64,000 nucleotides of DNA from Euptelea pleiosperma. Its lineage: Eukaryota; Streptophyta; Magnoliopsida; Ranunculales; Eupteleaceae. Below are positions 34,374 through 46,549 of this stretch, one piece after another; the first letter of the stretch is position 1; each line of letters begins with the position of its first letter. The notes under the pieces are model-generated. The model worked only from the letters and a program-made list of their open reading frames with translations, was not told the origin of the DNA and made no database searches. The position numbers and the translations under genes are program-made. Where the stretch lies: assembly GCA_035048495.1 (NCBI GenBank), contig CM068540.1:14740829-14804828 (forward strand), given 5' to 3'.

Positions 34374-37105
34374 TGAAAATGGGATTTTTCCGCGTCGTTG
34401 GTTACGGCAACCCTAGAATCAACAAGATTTGTAATTTGATCCGATTATCCTGCAAAATTTGAGATTTTTGTATAGCAGTTTCGTGTCGGATGTCGATCCG
34501 CACTCGGGATTAGTCGGATTAGCGCAAATAAGAACATAAAATGACGGATTTTTGCCAAAAATTGATGGAGGGGTGAGAATGGTGTTTCATTGTCGATTTT
34601 AAAAACACTCTTTTTGGATGGATTAACACATGACAATTGAAATACATTTAATTCAAATTACTCAATATAAAATGAATGCAACATTGCAAAAGCAAACTTC
34701 CTTTATTGAATAAGAAAATAACTTACAATGTAAATAATTCTACTTCTAAAAATTACTAAAAACTACACTAGAAAGCATGGTACTTAGAAAAGCTAGAGAG
34801 ATAAAGAGTCTAGAGAGAGAACAAGATTAGAGAGAGAAACTAGAGAGGGAAAATGAAGGGAAAAACCATTTGAAACTTACCGGAGGGAGTTCAACCTTTG
34901 ATTGGGGGGTTGCATGGCCATGATTGGCCAATGTTTGGAATGCAAGTGAGGTTGGCTCAATGCAACTTGCAATGGTGAAGTTTGTTGTGGCTAGTGAGGT
35001 GTGAGTAGGGCGGTGATAATGGCCGCAAGGAGTGAATGGTGGTTCTCCGGTGAGCAAGAGGTGGTTGGCGGCCTTTGGTTGCTGTTCCTCCTTGAGAAGG
35101 AGCAGGCGGTAATGGAAGAGAAGGATGGTGGCACACCGAGATAACCAGCAGGTATGGGGCGTTCTACTCTTCTCTCCTTCGTCTTCTCTTCTCTTTTATT
35201 TTCGTTTTTTTTTTTTTTTTGACTTTGGGCAAGTGAGAGAGAAAGAGAGGGCGATATGGGAGAGTTGAAAGAAGACGTTGGAGGCTGGAGGTTATAGGTT
35301 TCGCCGGAGTTGCTGGTTGGTGCGTGTAGAAGATATCCAGGCCGCTACTTGTGGAGGAGAGATGGAGGACCAGGCGGTATGGTGGGGGCGATACGTGGTG
35401 CAGCAGCACCTTGAAGTGGAAGACGGTTGCTGGCTGGTCTGGGACGGCGTTAATGGAGGGAGATCCGGCAGTGAGAGAGTGGCAGGTGGAGTTGCAGGTG
35501 GTGGGGGCTCTAATCGAGCCGCTGCCCAGACCCTTGGTGGGGCTGCAACGGTTTTGGATGGTGGATCACGGTCATCCTTTCTCCCCTTCTTGGAATAACG
35601 GCTTGGGTTTGATATGAGTTGCAGGCCGGCTGTGGTGGTAGCTGGTGTTGCGGTTTGCACACCAAAAATGGAGTGTGATGGAGGCGGCAAGGGATGAGAA
35701 CGGTGGTGCACCAGTCCGGTGGAGGGCGGTGTGAAACGGTGGTGGTAGACGGTGTAGGCAACAACCGAAGTTGCAATCACTTGGGATCCCACCGTTGAGT
35801 TTTATAAAGGTGTTGGTGATCTGCTGGGGCAAAGGAGATGGAGAGACGGGGGAGAAAAATGGAGTTGCAGATGGCCGGAGTTCTGCAACTCCGGCGAGAA
35901 TAAAAGAGGAAGATGAAAAGAAGAAGGTGGAGAAGAAAAGGAAAATGGGGCTAAGGGTGAAGGGATCCGTGCGGGATTGATAGGGGGAGAGAATGGAAGA
36001 GATTGGAGGGGGATTAGGGTTCGAATGAACCCTTATCCTTCTCCTTTTAAAGCTCCCTATTTCCTTTAATGGAAATAGGGTATTTTTTAAAAATAAAAAA
36101 TACGAAAAATATATATATATATATATATATATATTTTTTTTAAGTAAAAACCTACTTTTCTATGGGGAATCTCCCCAATTAGTGGACCCCCCATTTAATC
36201 AAAATTATTTTGAAATTCGCGGGGTCCACTTACTGGTCGGACAGCGGGTCGATGAAGATGGGCCTGGCTATTGGCCCTCATGGATTGATGATGTCCATCG
36301 TCTCACAAGATGATGTGACAGACAGTCTGATGGCGATCGGATGGATGGTGACTTGATTGGGACTCAGATTGGTAGATCGACGGATCTAGAGAGATCCAAC
36401 GGTCCGATTGAAGATCCAACGGTCCGATGGAAGATCCAACGGTCAGAAAGCTAAGGGAGATGAGATAGAGCCGATGGGCAGGAGTTCTGGGGTTAGGTCA
36501 GTAGATTCGAGGACCGAGAGATGAAGAGAGAGAGAGAATAAGGAGAGATGAGAGAGAAAGTATCAGAAAATAGAGAGAAAAGCACTGGCGGAGGGTCTGG
36601 AACCCTGGTCTTCACTGTGACCATCCTCACGCTTCTCCAGTAGAGTCGACCATCATTCTTTGCTGACTCATGTGGCTTTAAACGCTTTGGTCCGTCTCTT
36701 GGTCATTTGCTCTCCTACTCTCTTCATTCTTTGGGCCGGCTTTTTGGTCTTCTTATTCAGCCCATATTTGGCCCATATCTTCTAGTCATAGCATGTGGGC
36801 TCTTTAAGCTTTGATAATGGGCTTTCCTGATCGATGTGGGCTTGCAAGTCTCGAGAATTGTCCCATCGGGGTTTCCTGCGATAGAAGAAGCGCGTAATGA
36901 GACTCTATCAGAATGACTTCATGTCTAGACTTTCAAAAATGTGTTTAATGCATGCAAATATACCATTTTGTCCAGAAAAGTGTGTTTTACGCAACAAAAG
37001 AGACTCTTACGTAGAAAAGTAGATAAATAGAGTATTTTAACGTGGGAGAATGCAATAACGCTAACAGGATAATTGCTTAAAATAAGCACTTTTGAGCGAA
37101 TATCA
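34374..37105 (-). repeat. Gypsy LTR D (5' LTR of a minus-strand element)
   Basis: 2.7 kb, from TGAAAATGGG to GCGAATATCA on the plus strand. Palindrome at 36055-36080, an (AT)n tract near 36110-36134, hairpin at 35875-35894 (arms CCGGAGTT and AACTCCGG), and the conserved 3' block with GTGTCGGATGTCGATCCGCAC near 34485-34505. Confidence 0.88.
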
Positions 37106-38279
37106 TCCGCCTCCCTCCTTGCTGTTCGTGTAGCACCGTTGCTGCTCACCCATAAGCTCCACCACCAACCAACAACCACGTTGCTATTCAACACCATTTT
37201 CACCTCCGCCAGCAACTTAAAGATCCTTCAGCTGTCTCCTCCATTTTGGTGAACGCCTTCTCCACTGGCAACAACAACACAGTCCAACCTGCAACTATCT
37301 AGTTGCTGGTTTGGCATACCTCTTTTACCTCTCTCACCATCTCAAGATGTCCTCCATTAGAGAAGATCTTCCTACCCTCCACTTTGACACCTGCAACTCT
37401 TCTTTGTTGCAAGGTGCTCATCAACCCCAACAGCAATACCCACTGTGCAAAGTTGCTCCTCGCCTGCTGCTCACGTACGCATCATCTCTCAACCATCACC
37501 CTCTCAAGATCTCTCTCCTAGATCGCTCTTCTCACCTGCTTGCTCCACCCATGTGTAGCCACCTTCTCGGACCAGCAACACTTCTCCATCACCGCTGCAT
37601 ATTCACCGTTGATGCATCTCCAAAGTAGTGAACACTGCAACAACCGGTGCTTTCCAACCCAACATCGCCCTTCATCGGTACTGTGGTGCGATCTACAACG
37701 CCAGTCAATTGGACTGCATGCTTGGAAGTACCCAATAGCACTACCTCATCTTTGCCTCTCCATGCTACTGTCGTCTGTTGGTGCTTCCCATGCAGCCACT
37801 GAAACTATCATGCACACTTCACAACCCAGCACGTCTTGAGAGCCCCCTCCCTATTGGAGCTGTTGTGTCTTCACCTTGAGCTGTTGTATCACACAACCCA
37901 CCATCACATGCTCTCTCATTGGCCGAACCTCCATCTCTTCGAGCCGATCCAGGTAAGTCCAAGGCAAATCCTCTATTCTCTCTCTAGATAGGTTTCTCTA
38001 TCTTTTTCTAGTTCTCTCTAAATCTCTTTCTCTTTCTAGTTCGTCATCTCTCTCTCTCTATTTTATCACTTTCTCTCTCTAGAACATCTATCTCTCTCTA
38101 GATTTCTCTACTTTCTCTCTCTTCTTCTTCTCTCTCTCTCTAATTTAGTTTTACTACTTTCTAGATTAATTGTTTCATGTTTGAGTTGTAAGTTACATTT
38201 GAATTCATGAAATAAAGTTAATTTTGATTCAAGATCGATAAATTCCTATTATTTTATGTTCCTTATTGCGCTAATCCAA
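37106..38279 (+). repeat. 3' half of a plus-strand gypsy LTR, truncated
   Basis: Sense-oriented pyrimidine-rich middle and U5, with (CT)n tracts at 37975-38140, ending TTATTGCGCTAATCC before the conserved terminal block. It abuts LTR D on the left and LTR E on the right, so both its ends are missing. Confidence 0.75.
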
Positions 38280-38577
38280 GGTGACAGCAGTTCGTTTGAG
38301 ATATCAGGCTAAAGTAACAGGGTTAGCCAGTTCAGAAGAAGAAGAAGAAGAACGGCCGGAGTTGCAAACCTGCAACTCTGGCGAAGGATGGGGAAGGAGA
38401 CGAAGAAGAAAGGAGGAAGAAGAGGAGAAGAAAGTGGGGGGGGAAGAAGGGAAAGGATATGAGGAAGGAGAGGATGAGAGGGGAGAGGGATTAGGGTTCC
38501 AAAGAACCCTTCTCCTTCCCCTTTTAAAGCTCCCTAGTTTCCATTGATGGAAATTAGAGAATTTTTGAAATTAAAAA

Positions 38578-38608
<31 letters not shown>

Positions 38609-39584
38609 TTTTAAGTAAAACCCTACTTTTCTTTGGGGAATTTCCCCATATAGTGGACCCCCCATTTTTTAAAATTTAATTAAAATTATTTTGAAATTCA
38701 CGGGGTCAACTAACAGGTCGGACAGCGGGTCAATGATGATGGGCCCGGCTACTGGCCCACATGGATTGATGATGTCCATCGTCTCATAAGATGATGTGAC
38801 AGACAATCTGATGGCGATCGGATAGATGGTGACTTGATTGGGACCCAGATTGGTAGATCGACGGATCTAGAGAGATCCAACGGTCCGATGGAAGATCCAA
38901 CGGTCCGATTGAAGATCCAATGGTCAGAAAGCTAAGAGAGATGAGACAGAGCCAATGGGCATAAGTTCTGGGGTTAGGTCAATAGATTCGAGGACCGAGA
39001 GATGAATAGAGAGAGAATAAGGAGAGATGAGAGAGAAAAAATCAAAAAATGGAGATAAAAGTATTGGCAGAGGGTCTGGAACCCTGGTCTTCACTGTGAC
39101 CATCCTCACGCTTTTCCAGTAGAGTAGACTATCATTCCTTGCTGACTCATGTGGCTTTAAACGCTTTGGTCCATCTCTTGGTCATTGGCTCTCCTACTCT
39201 CTTCGTTCTTTGGGCCAGCTTTTTGGTCCTCTTATTCAGCCCATATTTGGCCCATATCTTCTAGTAATAGCATGTGGGCTCTTTAAGCTTTGATAATGGG
39301 ATTTCCTTATTGATGTAGGCTCGCAAGTCTCGAGAATTATCCCATTGGGGTTTCCTGCGATAGAAGAAGCGTGTAATGAGACTCTATCAGAATGACTTAA
39401 TGTCTAGACTTCCGAAAATGTGTTTAATGCATGCAAATATACCATTTCGTCCAGAAAAATGTGTTCTACGCAACAAAAGAGACTCTTACGTAGAAAAGTA
39501 GATAAATAGAGCATTTTAACGTAGGAGAGTGTGAAAACGCTTAGAAGATAACAGTGGAAAATATGCACTTTTAAGCGAATATCA
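38280..39584 (-). repeat. 5' part of minus-strand gypsy LTR E
   Basis: Runs on the plus strand from mid-LTR (hairpin at 38355-38382, palindrome 38532-38558, (AT)n at 38586-38607) to GCGAATATCA. Its U5 end is missing at a head-to-head join with the plus-strand LTR half. Confidence 0.8.
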
Positions 39585-40578
39585 ATTGGCTTTTGTCCTA
39601 TTTTGACCAGTGTGAAGGCATTTCTTCGGTGACAAGGTAGTTGACAATGTCAGCATACCATGGATGAACGGAGATAGCGAACAGTTGTTCATCTGGAAAG
39701 GTCTCAGGGATAGACTGGGTGTCGAAGGATGACTCTAAAGTCAGTCTAGACAAGTGATCAGCCACTACATTCTCAGTTCCTTTCTTATCCTTAATCTCGA
39801 GGTCGAATTCTTACAGTAAGAGAATCCGTCGAATTAATCGAGGCTTGGTTTCCTTTTTCGACATGAAATAACGAAGGGCTGCATGATCAGTGTACACAAC
39901 CACCTTAGTGGCTAAGAGGTACTGACAGAATTTATCAAGGGCGAAGACTACTGCCAGGAGTTCTTTCTCAGTGGTGGAGTAATTCATTTGGGCAGAGTTA
40001 AGAGTTTTGCTCGCGTAGTAGATCACGTGTGACCTTTTGTCAACTCTCTGCCCTAGAACGGCTCCTAAGGCGTAGTCAGAAGCATCGCACATTACCTTGA
40101 AAGGTAGAGTCCAGTCTGGGGGACGGATAATGGGCGCAGTAGTGAGCTCAGATTTGAGACGCTCAAATGCTTTGACACAATCAGCATTAAAGTCGAAAGG
40201 ACTATCTTTAGCCAGAAGATGGGACAGAGGTCGAGCGATTTGAGAGAAGTCCTTGATGAATCGCCTATAGAGTCCTCCGTGTCCCAAAAAAGATCGGATG
40301 TCACGCACGGACTTAGGAATGGGCAAGGTCGAGATGATATCGATTTTAGCTTTGTCGACCTCAATGCCCTGATGGGAAATGACATGTCCCAGAACAATGC
40401 CCTTCTTTACCATGAAGTGGCATTTCTCCCAATTGAGGACAAGTCGCTTGTCCTGACAACGTTGAAGTACGAGCCCTAGATGGTTGAGACAGTCATCAAA
40501 GGATGACCCAAAGACTGAGAAGTCGTCCATAAAGACTTCGAGGAATTTTTCCACCATGTCAGAGAATATGCTCATCAT
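39585..40578 (-). pseudogene. Gypsy RT C-terminal part, RNase H and linker
   Basis: Open block 40578-39811. RT active site FMDDFSVFG at residues 16-24, thumb region [19 protein letters not shown], then [16 protein letters not shown]. RNase H starts at [17 protein letters not shown] near 165-181 with its first catalytic Asp, and [10 protein letters not shown] near 232-241. A stop near 39813 breaks the frame. The following 220 bp still read VVADHLSRL, FPDEQLF and PWYADIVNYLV, the usual lead-in to integrase, and then run into LTR E. No integrase follows. Confidence 0.9.
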
Positions 40579-41183
40579 ACACCTTTAAAAGGTAGCGGGT
40601 GCATTGCAGAGGCCAAAGGGCATGCGCTTGTAGGCAAAAGTCCAAAGGGATATGTGAAAGTTGTCTTCTCGTGATCCTCAAGGGCAATGGGTATTTGATT
40701 ATACCCTGAGTAACCATCAAGGAAGCAGTAATAGGAGTGACCTGCTAGTCTCTCCAACATCTGGTCTATGAAGGGTAAAGGAAAATGGTCCTTCCTAGTG
40801 TTGGTGTTGAGTCGTCCGTAATTGATGCAGACTCTCCACCCTTTCTTCTGGCGCTGGGTGACCATTTCCTTGTTCTCATTTTCCACAACTGTGAATCCTG
40901 CCTTTTTAGGGACGACATGAATAGGACTCACCCATTTGCTATCGGAGATGGGGTAAATGATACCTGCATCTAACAGTTTAAGGACCTCGTCTCGGACTAC
41001 ATCCTTCAAGACAGGGTTCAACCTCCTCTGGTGTTCTCGAGAGGTTTTGGATTCATCCTCGAGATAGATGTGATGTTGGCACACCGAGGGGTCTATGCCT
41101 CGAATATCATCTATAGTCCAACCTATCGCAGATTTGTGCTCATGGAGCACCTCGAGAAGTTGCTTAAGTTCACTCTCAGACAA
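40575..41183 (-). pseudogene. Gypsy reverse transcriptase N-terminal part
   Basis: Residues 1-90 hold the conserved approach to RT (AIGWTIDDIRGIDPSVCQHH, LKDVVRDEVLKLLDAGIIYP, WVSPIHVVPKKAG). Then WRVCINYGRLN near 116-126 and FIDQMLERLAGHSYYCFLDG near 138-157 with the first catalytic Asp. After YPFG the frame shifts, and a stop lies just before the block that contains FMDDF, so the RT is dead. YGRLN carries Gly where Asp-Tyr-Arg spacing is usual. Confidence 0.9.
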
Positions 41184-41649
41184 AGCGGAAGCAATAATGT
41201 AGGGTAGGTTTCCTTAGGACCAAGATAGGCATAGGAAAGATCTGTCTGAAGTGGCTTGAGCTCCAATGTTGGAGCAGATGGAGTTGAAGTAGGTGTCACA
41301 GAAGACACGGATTGAAGAGGTTTGACTTCAGTAGGTAAAGGAATGATGGGTTCTCTGGCCATGGTTATCAGAGGCTCGAACTCGATGAGTGGAGCGGGGA
41401 TCTCTATCAGTGGAGCAGTCTCCAAAAGATCATTGAGATCAGAAATAGCTGACTCTGTGGCAAAGTCAGCTCCAAAGTGTTCTAGGCACTGCTTAAGAAT
41501 ATCTTCGGTGGAGTCTGGGATTAGACTCTCAACGGCACACATTTCATCGGCCACATCGCGATCGCCATCCTGTTGCATTAGACGAAAGATATTGACCTCA
41601 GCTTTGAGGTTTCCGAAAGCAATGGACATGTTTCCGTCCCGGCGCCCGA
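41149..41649 (-). pseudogene. Gypsy protease-RT linker
   Basis: Open from 41629 to 41123. It starts MSIAFGNLKAEVNIF, which in Athila-like elements directly follows the protease end, and is then acidic and Pro/Thr-rich. A frame change near 41220 separates it from the RT block. The solo LTR at 41655 sits between it and the protease piece. Confidence 0.8.
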
Positions 41650-41654
41650 TGTGT
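41650..41654. repeat. Target site duplication TGTGT (left)
   Basis: Matches 44919-44923. Confidence 0.85.
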
Positions 41655-44600
41655 TGATACTCGCTTAAAAGTGGGTATTTTCCACTGTTATCTTCTAAGC
41701 GTTATCACACTCTCCTACGTTAAAATGTTCTATTTATCTACTTTTCTACGTAAGAGTCTCTTTTGTTGTGTAGAACACACTTTTCTGGACGAAATGGTAT
41801 ATTTGCATGAATTAAACACATTCTAAGAAGTTTAGATATAAAGCCGTTCTGATTAAGTCTCACTACGCGCTTATTTTATCGCAAGAAACCCGATTGGAGA
41901 ATTTTAGGGATTGTGGGCCCACGATTGACGGCCAAAGCCTTTGATCAAAGCATAAAGAGCCAGTGGACTGAGGATAAGAAGATATAGGCCAAGAGTGGGA
42001 TGATCCAGAAAGTCGAAAAAGCCTGAGAGAAAATCAAGAGAGAAGGAGAGCCAAGCACCCCGAGAAGATACTAAGGAGATTAAAGCTTATCAATTAAAAC
42101 AAGATGAGGACTTGCTCAGTTGGTAAAACATGCAGAAAACCAAGTCAGAGACCAGGGTTCAAGACCTTCTGCTAGCATCTTTTCTTTATTTTTGTAATAA
42201 TTTCTCTCTTCTCTCTCTAAATCCTCATTCTTTCTCTACTCTCAAATCTCAACCGTCCGATCCGCTCTCTTTCCAAAATCACTCTATCCTAAGGCCTACC
42301 TAGGCCAATCTCCACCGTCCGATCATTGCCATCCAAGTCTATCATCCGATCGCCAGTGATCATCCATCATCCATCCTATCATCATTGCACCCAGTCTCTA
42401 TGAGATCGTCACACGATGAGTGGTGCATCCATCAAAGAGCCATCAGAAATGGAGGGTTTAGATTTCCTGGATATTGAAAATACTGAGTTTTCAAAATATA
42501 AAAATTCTTTTAAAAGGATTTTGGAAAGTTGCAAAATAACTGTTTTTAAAAGGAGATCTTTTACGAAAGTTTTTTGGAAAGAATTTTTGGACAGAGATTT
42601 ATTTAGCAAGTCAATGGGTATTTGACCAAAAAGCTTGGGAAAACATGGTAGGATTTTGAAAGAATATTATTTAAATGGGTGAAGAGATTTTTTTTAGAAA
42701 CTTTGATGGTTAGAGTTGTGGTAAGGGGTGAGCCGTTTTGAAAGAGGCCATTTTTAAGAGTAAAATATCTTTACAAAAATAAAGGAGAGGAAAAACTTAC
42801 TGATTTGGGCGGTGGATGAATATCCCTCTTGACGTTTCAACCCGAGATCGCCACTCTAGAATGGCTCCACGTTCTCCATCCCACAAGGAAGTCCAGCCAC
42901 CGTCTCCATCGATCAAAGGCAGCCTCCATCTCTTTTTCCTTCAACTCTCTTCTCCCCACGTTCCATACCTTTCACTCCCCCCCAAGCCAACAAAGAAAAA
43001 GAAAAAAAAAAGGTAAAGAGAAAGAAGGAAGAAGAAAGAAAGAGGAAGCCGTTAGGCTCCTCCCCTTAGACATATCCTTGCAGGTAGAGCATTTCCTAAC
43101 ACTGCCTGGATCATCCGGAAAGCCCCCCCTCCATCTTCACGCAAGCTGCAACCTTCACGGCCAGAGTTGCAGGTCTGCAACTCCGGCGAGCTCCATTAAA
43201 AACCGGCGACCTGCACCTCCATTCCTCCTTCACCGTCCGCCTCCTGCAACCTCCGCCCGCTGCTGCCATGCATTCCAGCGTCACCTCCTGGCCTGCACAT
43301 CCGCCTACGCTGCTGTTGCTTGTGCAGCACGGTTGGAACTCCATCATCCCCTTCATCTTCTTCTTCAAAATCACGGCCAGAGTTGCAGGTCTGCAACTCC
43401 GGCATTAATGGAGTGAACTAGAAAAATAAAAGAAAAGAGAAGAAGAAGAAAGGGAGGGGAGGATCGTCCCTTACCTGGTACTCCATGTCTACAACCACTA
43501 TAGTTCTTCCTCGCCAACCACCACCTTCAACGGTGGTGCATCTCTCTGCAACTCCGGCGAGCACCATGAAAATCGGTGCTGCCTCTCTCCTTTGTTGCAA
43601 CTTGCAACACAGCACCAAAAATAACAGAGGAGCCGTGAGCTCCTCATCCTACATCATGCCTGCGGCACACCTGCATCTCTCCTTGATGGGCAGCCATTCT
43701 CCATGGCTTCATAGCCGTTGAACACCTTAGAATAGCAAGCATGCGCCCAGATCCTTTGACCGGGTGTGTCTCACCATGGCTGCTCTTCACCTTCTTCAAG
43801 CTTCACCAAATCCACCTTCCTCCATTAGCCAAACAACAAGCTTTCCTCCTCTCATGTGCAAGCCGTCATGCTCCTTTCATCACCACAGACATGCATCAGG
43901 TTTGACTGCCCTTGCATCTTTTCACTTACGACTTCACCACCGATCCATGTAACCTTGTTGGCCAGCACCTCCCAAGCACTCTTTGTGTTGTGTTCATCCT
44001 CTCGGGCTCCTCCGTTGTGCACACATGCACAATCAGCAACTCAGTTGCATTCTCCTCCAAAGTGGTTGTGGACCTCCACTCATAGCCCCTCAACCTTCCT
44101 TGGGAGCGCCTGATCGAGCACCACTTCTCCTCTCCATGCACTACTAGGCCAGCCAGTGTCATGCACTCATGTTTGACCAATGCTCAAGCCATAGCCACAT
44201 CCCTACTCATGTGCACATCATCACATGGTCGATCACCATGGCCTATCTTATGGCCGGATCCGATCATGGTAAGTGCTTGCAAGGGGTCTTCTTTTCTCTT
44301 ACTTTCTCTCTCTAGGCTCTCTCTCTAGAAACATGTTCTCTTTCTAGGGTTCATTTTCTCTCTCTAGGGTTAGTGAGATTCTCTCTCTAGAATCCCCAGG
44401 CTGATCGCCTTTTTGCACCACCGACTCCATTCGGTGAATGCAAGAGGGTGAGTTTTTCTCTCACCTCTACCTTGTCGGCCGGTAAACGACCAAGGTGTGA
44501 AAAATCTCTCTCTACCTTCTTCCTCTCTCTCTAAAATCTCTTTTTACATGCTTTCTTACATGCTTTCTAGAATAGATTTACCGCTTTATTTATTTCTGTC

Positions 44601-44918
44601 ATTTATTTCATGTAAGCAACAGTTTGATTAATGCAATTTGATTTCGATAATTTTAGTCTTCTCTGGATCTTATTTGGATGTGTTTTAAATCGACTCGCCC
44701 TTCTCATCTCTTCCATCATTCTCCTTTTTCTCTTGTATATTATCTGTCATTTTATGTTCTTATTCGCGCTAATCCGACTAATCCCGAGTGCGGATCGACA
44801 TCCGACACAAGCCACTATGCAAAATTGCTCATTCTACAGGTTAAAAGTCTCGGATTAATTAAAAATGTGTTGAAGTTAGGGTTTCCGTAACCAACGACGC
44901 GAAAAAATCCTACTTTCA
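41655..44918 (+). mobile_element. Solo gypsy LTR inside pol of element Z
   Basis: 3.26 kb, from TGATACTCGCTTAAAAG to CTACTTTCA, with perfect TGTGT duplications. It is in the opposite orientation to the host element and splits its protease from the linker. It belongs to the LTR-B subfamily in U3 (CCCGATTGGAGAATTT). Hairpins at 43161-43186 and 43377-43402. The (CT)n-rich 44295-44560 part precedes the conserved 3' block (GTGCGGATCGACATCCGAC near 44788). The open frames 42829-43416 and others follow base composition. Confidence 0.92.
42101..42182 (+). other. tRNA-like segment in the solo LTR
   Basis: TTGCTCAGTTGG at 42111-42122 fits the A-box/D-arm pattern with one mismatch. GGTTCAAGACC at 42155-42165 fits the B-box except for the AAGA loop end. 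Their spacing of about 43 is like that in tRNA genes. A T-rich run follows at 42178-42198. No clear anticodon stem or acceptor stem is seen, so it is tRNA-derived rather than a tRNA gene. Confidence 0.6.
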
Positions 44919-44923
44919 TGTGT
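44919..44923. repeat. Target site duplication TGTGT (right)
   Basis: Matches 41650-41654. Confidence 0.85.
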
Positions 44924-45166
44924 GCATTCGCGGTGGCAAGGAAAGGACGGCTTAAGATGACCGGAATGCGGTTATCCTGACACGGCTCAGTGTCGAGAAT
45001 GATAAAGTCCACAGGATAATAAAAGTTAGCAACTTTTACTAGGACATCTTCAATGATTCCTCTTGGAATCTTGATGGACTGATCAGCCAATTTCAGGGTG
45101 ACATTGGTAGGCTTCATATCTTTCAGTCCTAACTACTGATATACCGAGAATGGTATGACGTTAACG
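44924..45166 (-). pseudogene. Gypsy aspartic protease C-terminal part
   Basis: Encodes KPTNVTLKLADQSIKIPRGI, then VDFIILD and PVILSRPFLATANAH, the typical end of the Athila-type retropepsin. The solo LTR begins directly after ATANAH. The protease active-site Asp region (about 45130-45190) is at the boundary with stops. Confidence 0.85.
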
Positions 45167-45775
45167 CTAGCCCCTAAATCTAGCAAGGCAAGTGCAGCTA
45201 AAGTTGTCTCCAATTTCACATTGGACAGTTGGGCTACTTGGATCCTTGTGTTTGATCACACTGTTGCGTTGAATGAATGCGGTAGCTTTTTCTGCCAAGA
45301 AGGCAGCTTTGGGTACATGTGTACGCCGCTTAACTGTGCACAAGTCCTTGAGGAATTTAGCATAGGAGGGGATTTGCTTGATAGCAGAAAGGAATGGGAT
45401 ATTGATCTGGACGTCTTTAAAGACGTCTAAGATCTCTGAGAATTGCTGATCTCGCTTATCTTGGACAAGTCTGTCCGAGAATGGAGGCTTTACTTGACAA
45501 ATGGATTTGTCTTTAGCCTTCGATTTTTGCACAGGGATATCTGATGTTGGTGTAGAGGTAGAAGAAGCAGAGGTAGGATTGGTACTAGTTTCCTCTGTAC
45601 GAGTGATGGGTGCTGGAGATGGCACCGGTGGTGGTTGGACTCCCATGTCCACAGTTTTTCCAGATCGTAGGGTGGTTACAGCTTGCACCTCCCCCTTGAC
45701 AGTTCTCATTCTGACTCTGAGATTGGGAACCGATCTCATATATTGCTCCTTTGGCATTTCCTTTTGGGTTAGCAA
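45167..45775 (-). pseudogene. Gypsy gag-protease linker
   Basis: Open block of 202 codons: AVTTLRSGKTVD near 33-44, a Pro/Ser/Thr-rich stretch, then QQFSEILDVFKDVQINIPFL and QIPSYAKFLKDLC, hallmark sequences of the Athila-like region before protease. A frame break near 45180 precedes the protease. Confidence 0.88.
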
Positions 45776-45829
45776 TGGGTTGGCTAGGAAGATGCCTTTA
45801 GCTTTCTCAGCTTCTAGGTTGCCTAAGCG

Positions 45830-46534
45830 TTACTCTAAACGAAGCATGGATTGTTGTTGCTGTTGCTCTAGGCGTTGCATAGATTGTTGTTGCTGAGTAA
45901 TGAGTTGAGCTAAAAGGTCCTCGATACCAGATTTGGGGAACGACCGTTGGGGGGCAGCTAATGGGAGCTGAGGCACCAATTCGCGACTCGAGCTCATCGA
46001 GGCATTATAGTTATAGGCTGGAGAATTAGTTGGGACAATCGGTTGGTTCTGAAAGGTCTGTGGGACTCTTTGCTGATTCTGAAATGTGCTCGGTTGTCCA
46101 GAGTATTGACCCTGTTGGAACTGCTGGTTTTGAGTAGATGGGTACTGACTCTGCTGGTATTGTCCCTTATTGAATTGCCTATTGGGTTGATTGAACCCAG
46201 GAGGATACATGCCCTGAGGTTGACGCGGAGGTTGAGCCGGCGGTTGAGTAGACTGAGGCCTCCAAGAGAAGTTAGGGTGGTTTCTCGTGTCAGGATGATA
46301 AGATTGACTATACGAGTTCTGAGTGGGTGGTTTGTATGTGCTGAAAGCACAAACTTCTTCTTGAAGAGGATTTGACCATCCTTCATTCAAAGGACAATGC
46401 TCAATAGTATGGGAGGGTTGCAAACAGAGGGTGCAGGATTCCATAGGGCTCTCGTGTCCCACATGCATGACTGGGGTAGATTGTTGAGTAGGCTTTTGTA
46501 CAGACACAGCCAGTGCTGAGACTGACTTGCTCAA
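45830..46534 (-). pseudogene. Gypsy gag C-terminal part with zinc knuckle
   Basis: CTLCLQPSHTIEHC near residues 34-47 is a CCHC zinc knuckle. A Gln/Pro-rich stretch follows (repeats of QQGQYSG, QFQQG type), then poly-Gln. It is in the same frame as the upstream gag block, separated by a TGA near 46549. Confidence 0.9.
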
Positions 46535-46549
46535 CTCTTGAATGACAGA

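Noticed and set aside
42101..42182. Functional tRNA gene
   Set aside because: A- and B-box-like words exist, but acceptor and anticodon stems do not form; kept only as tRNA-like.
42829..43416. 195-codon open frame in the 41655 LTR
   Set aside because: No homology features; the same composition effect as in other LTR copies.
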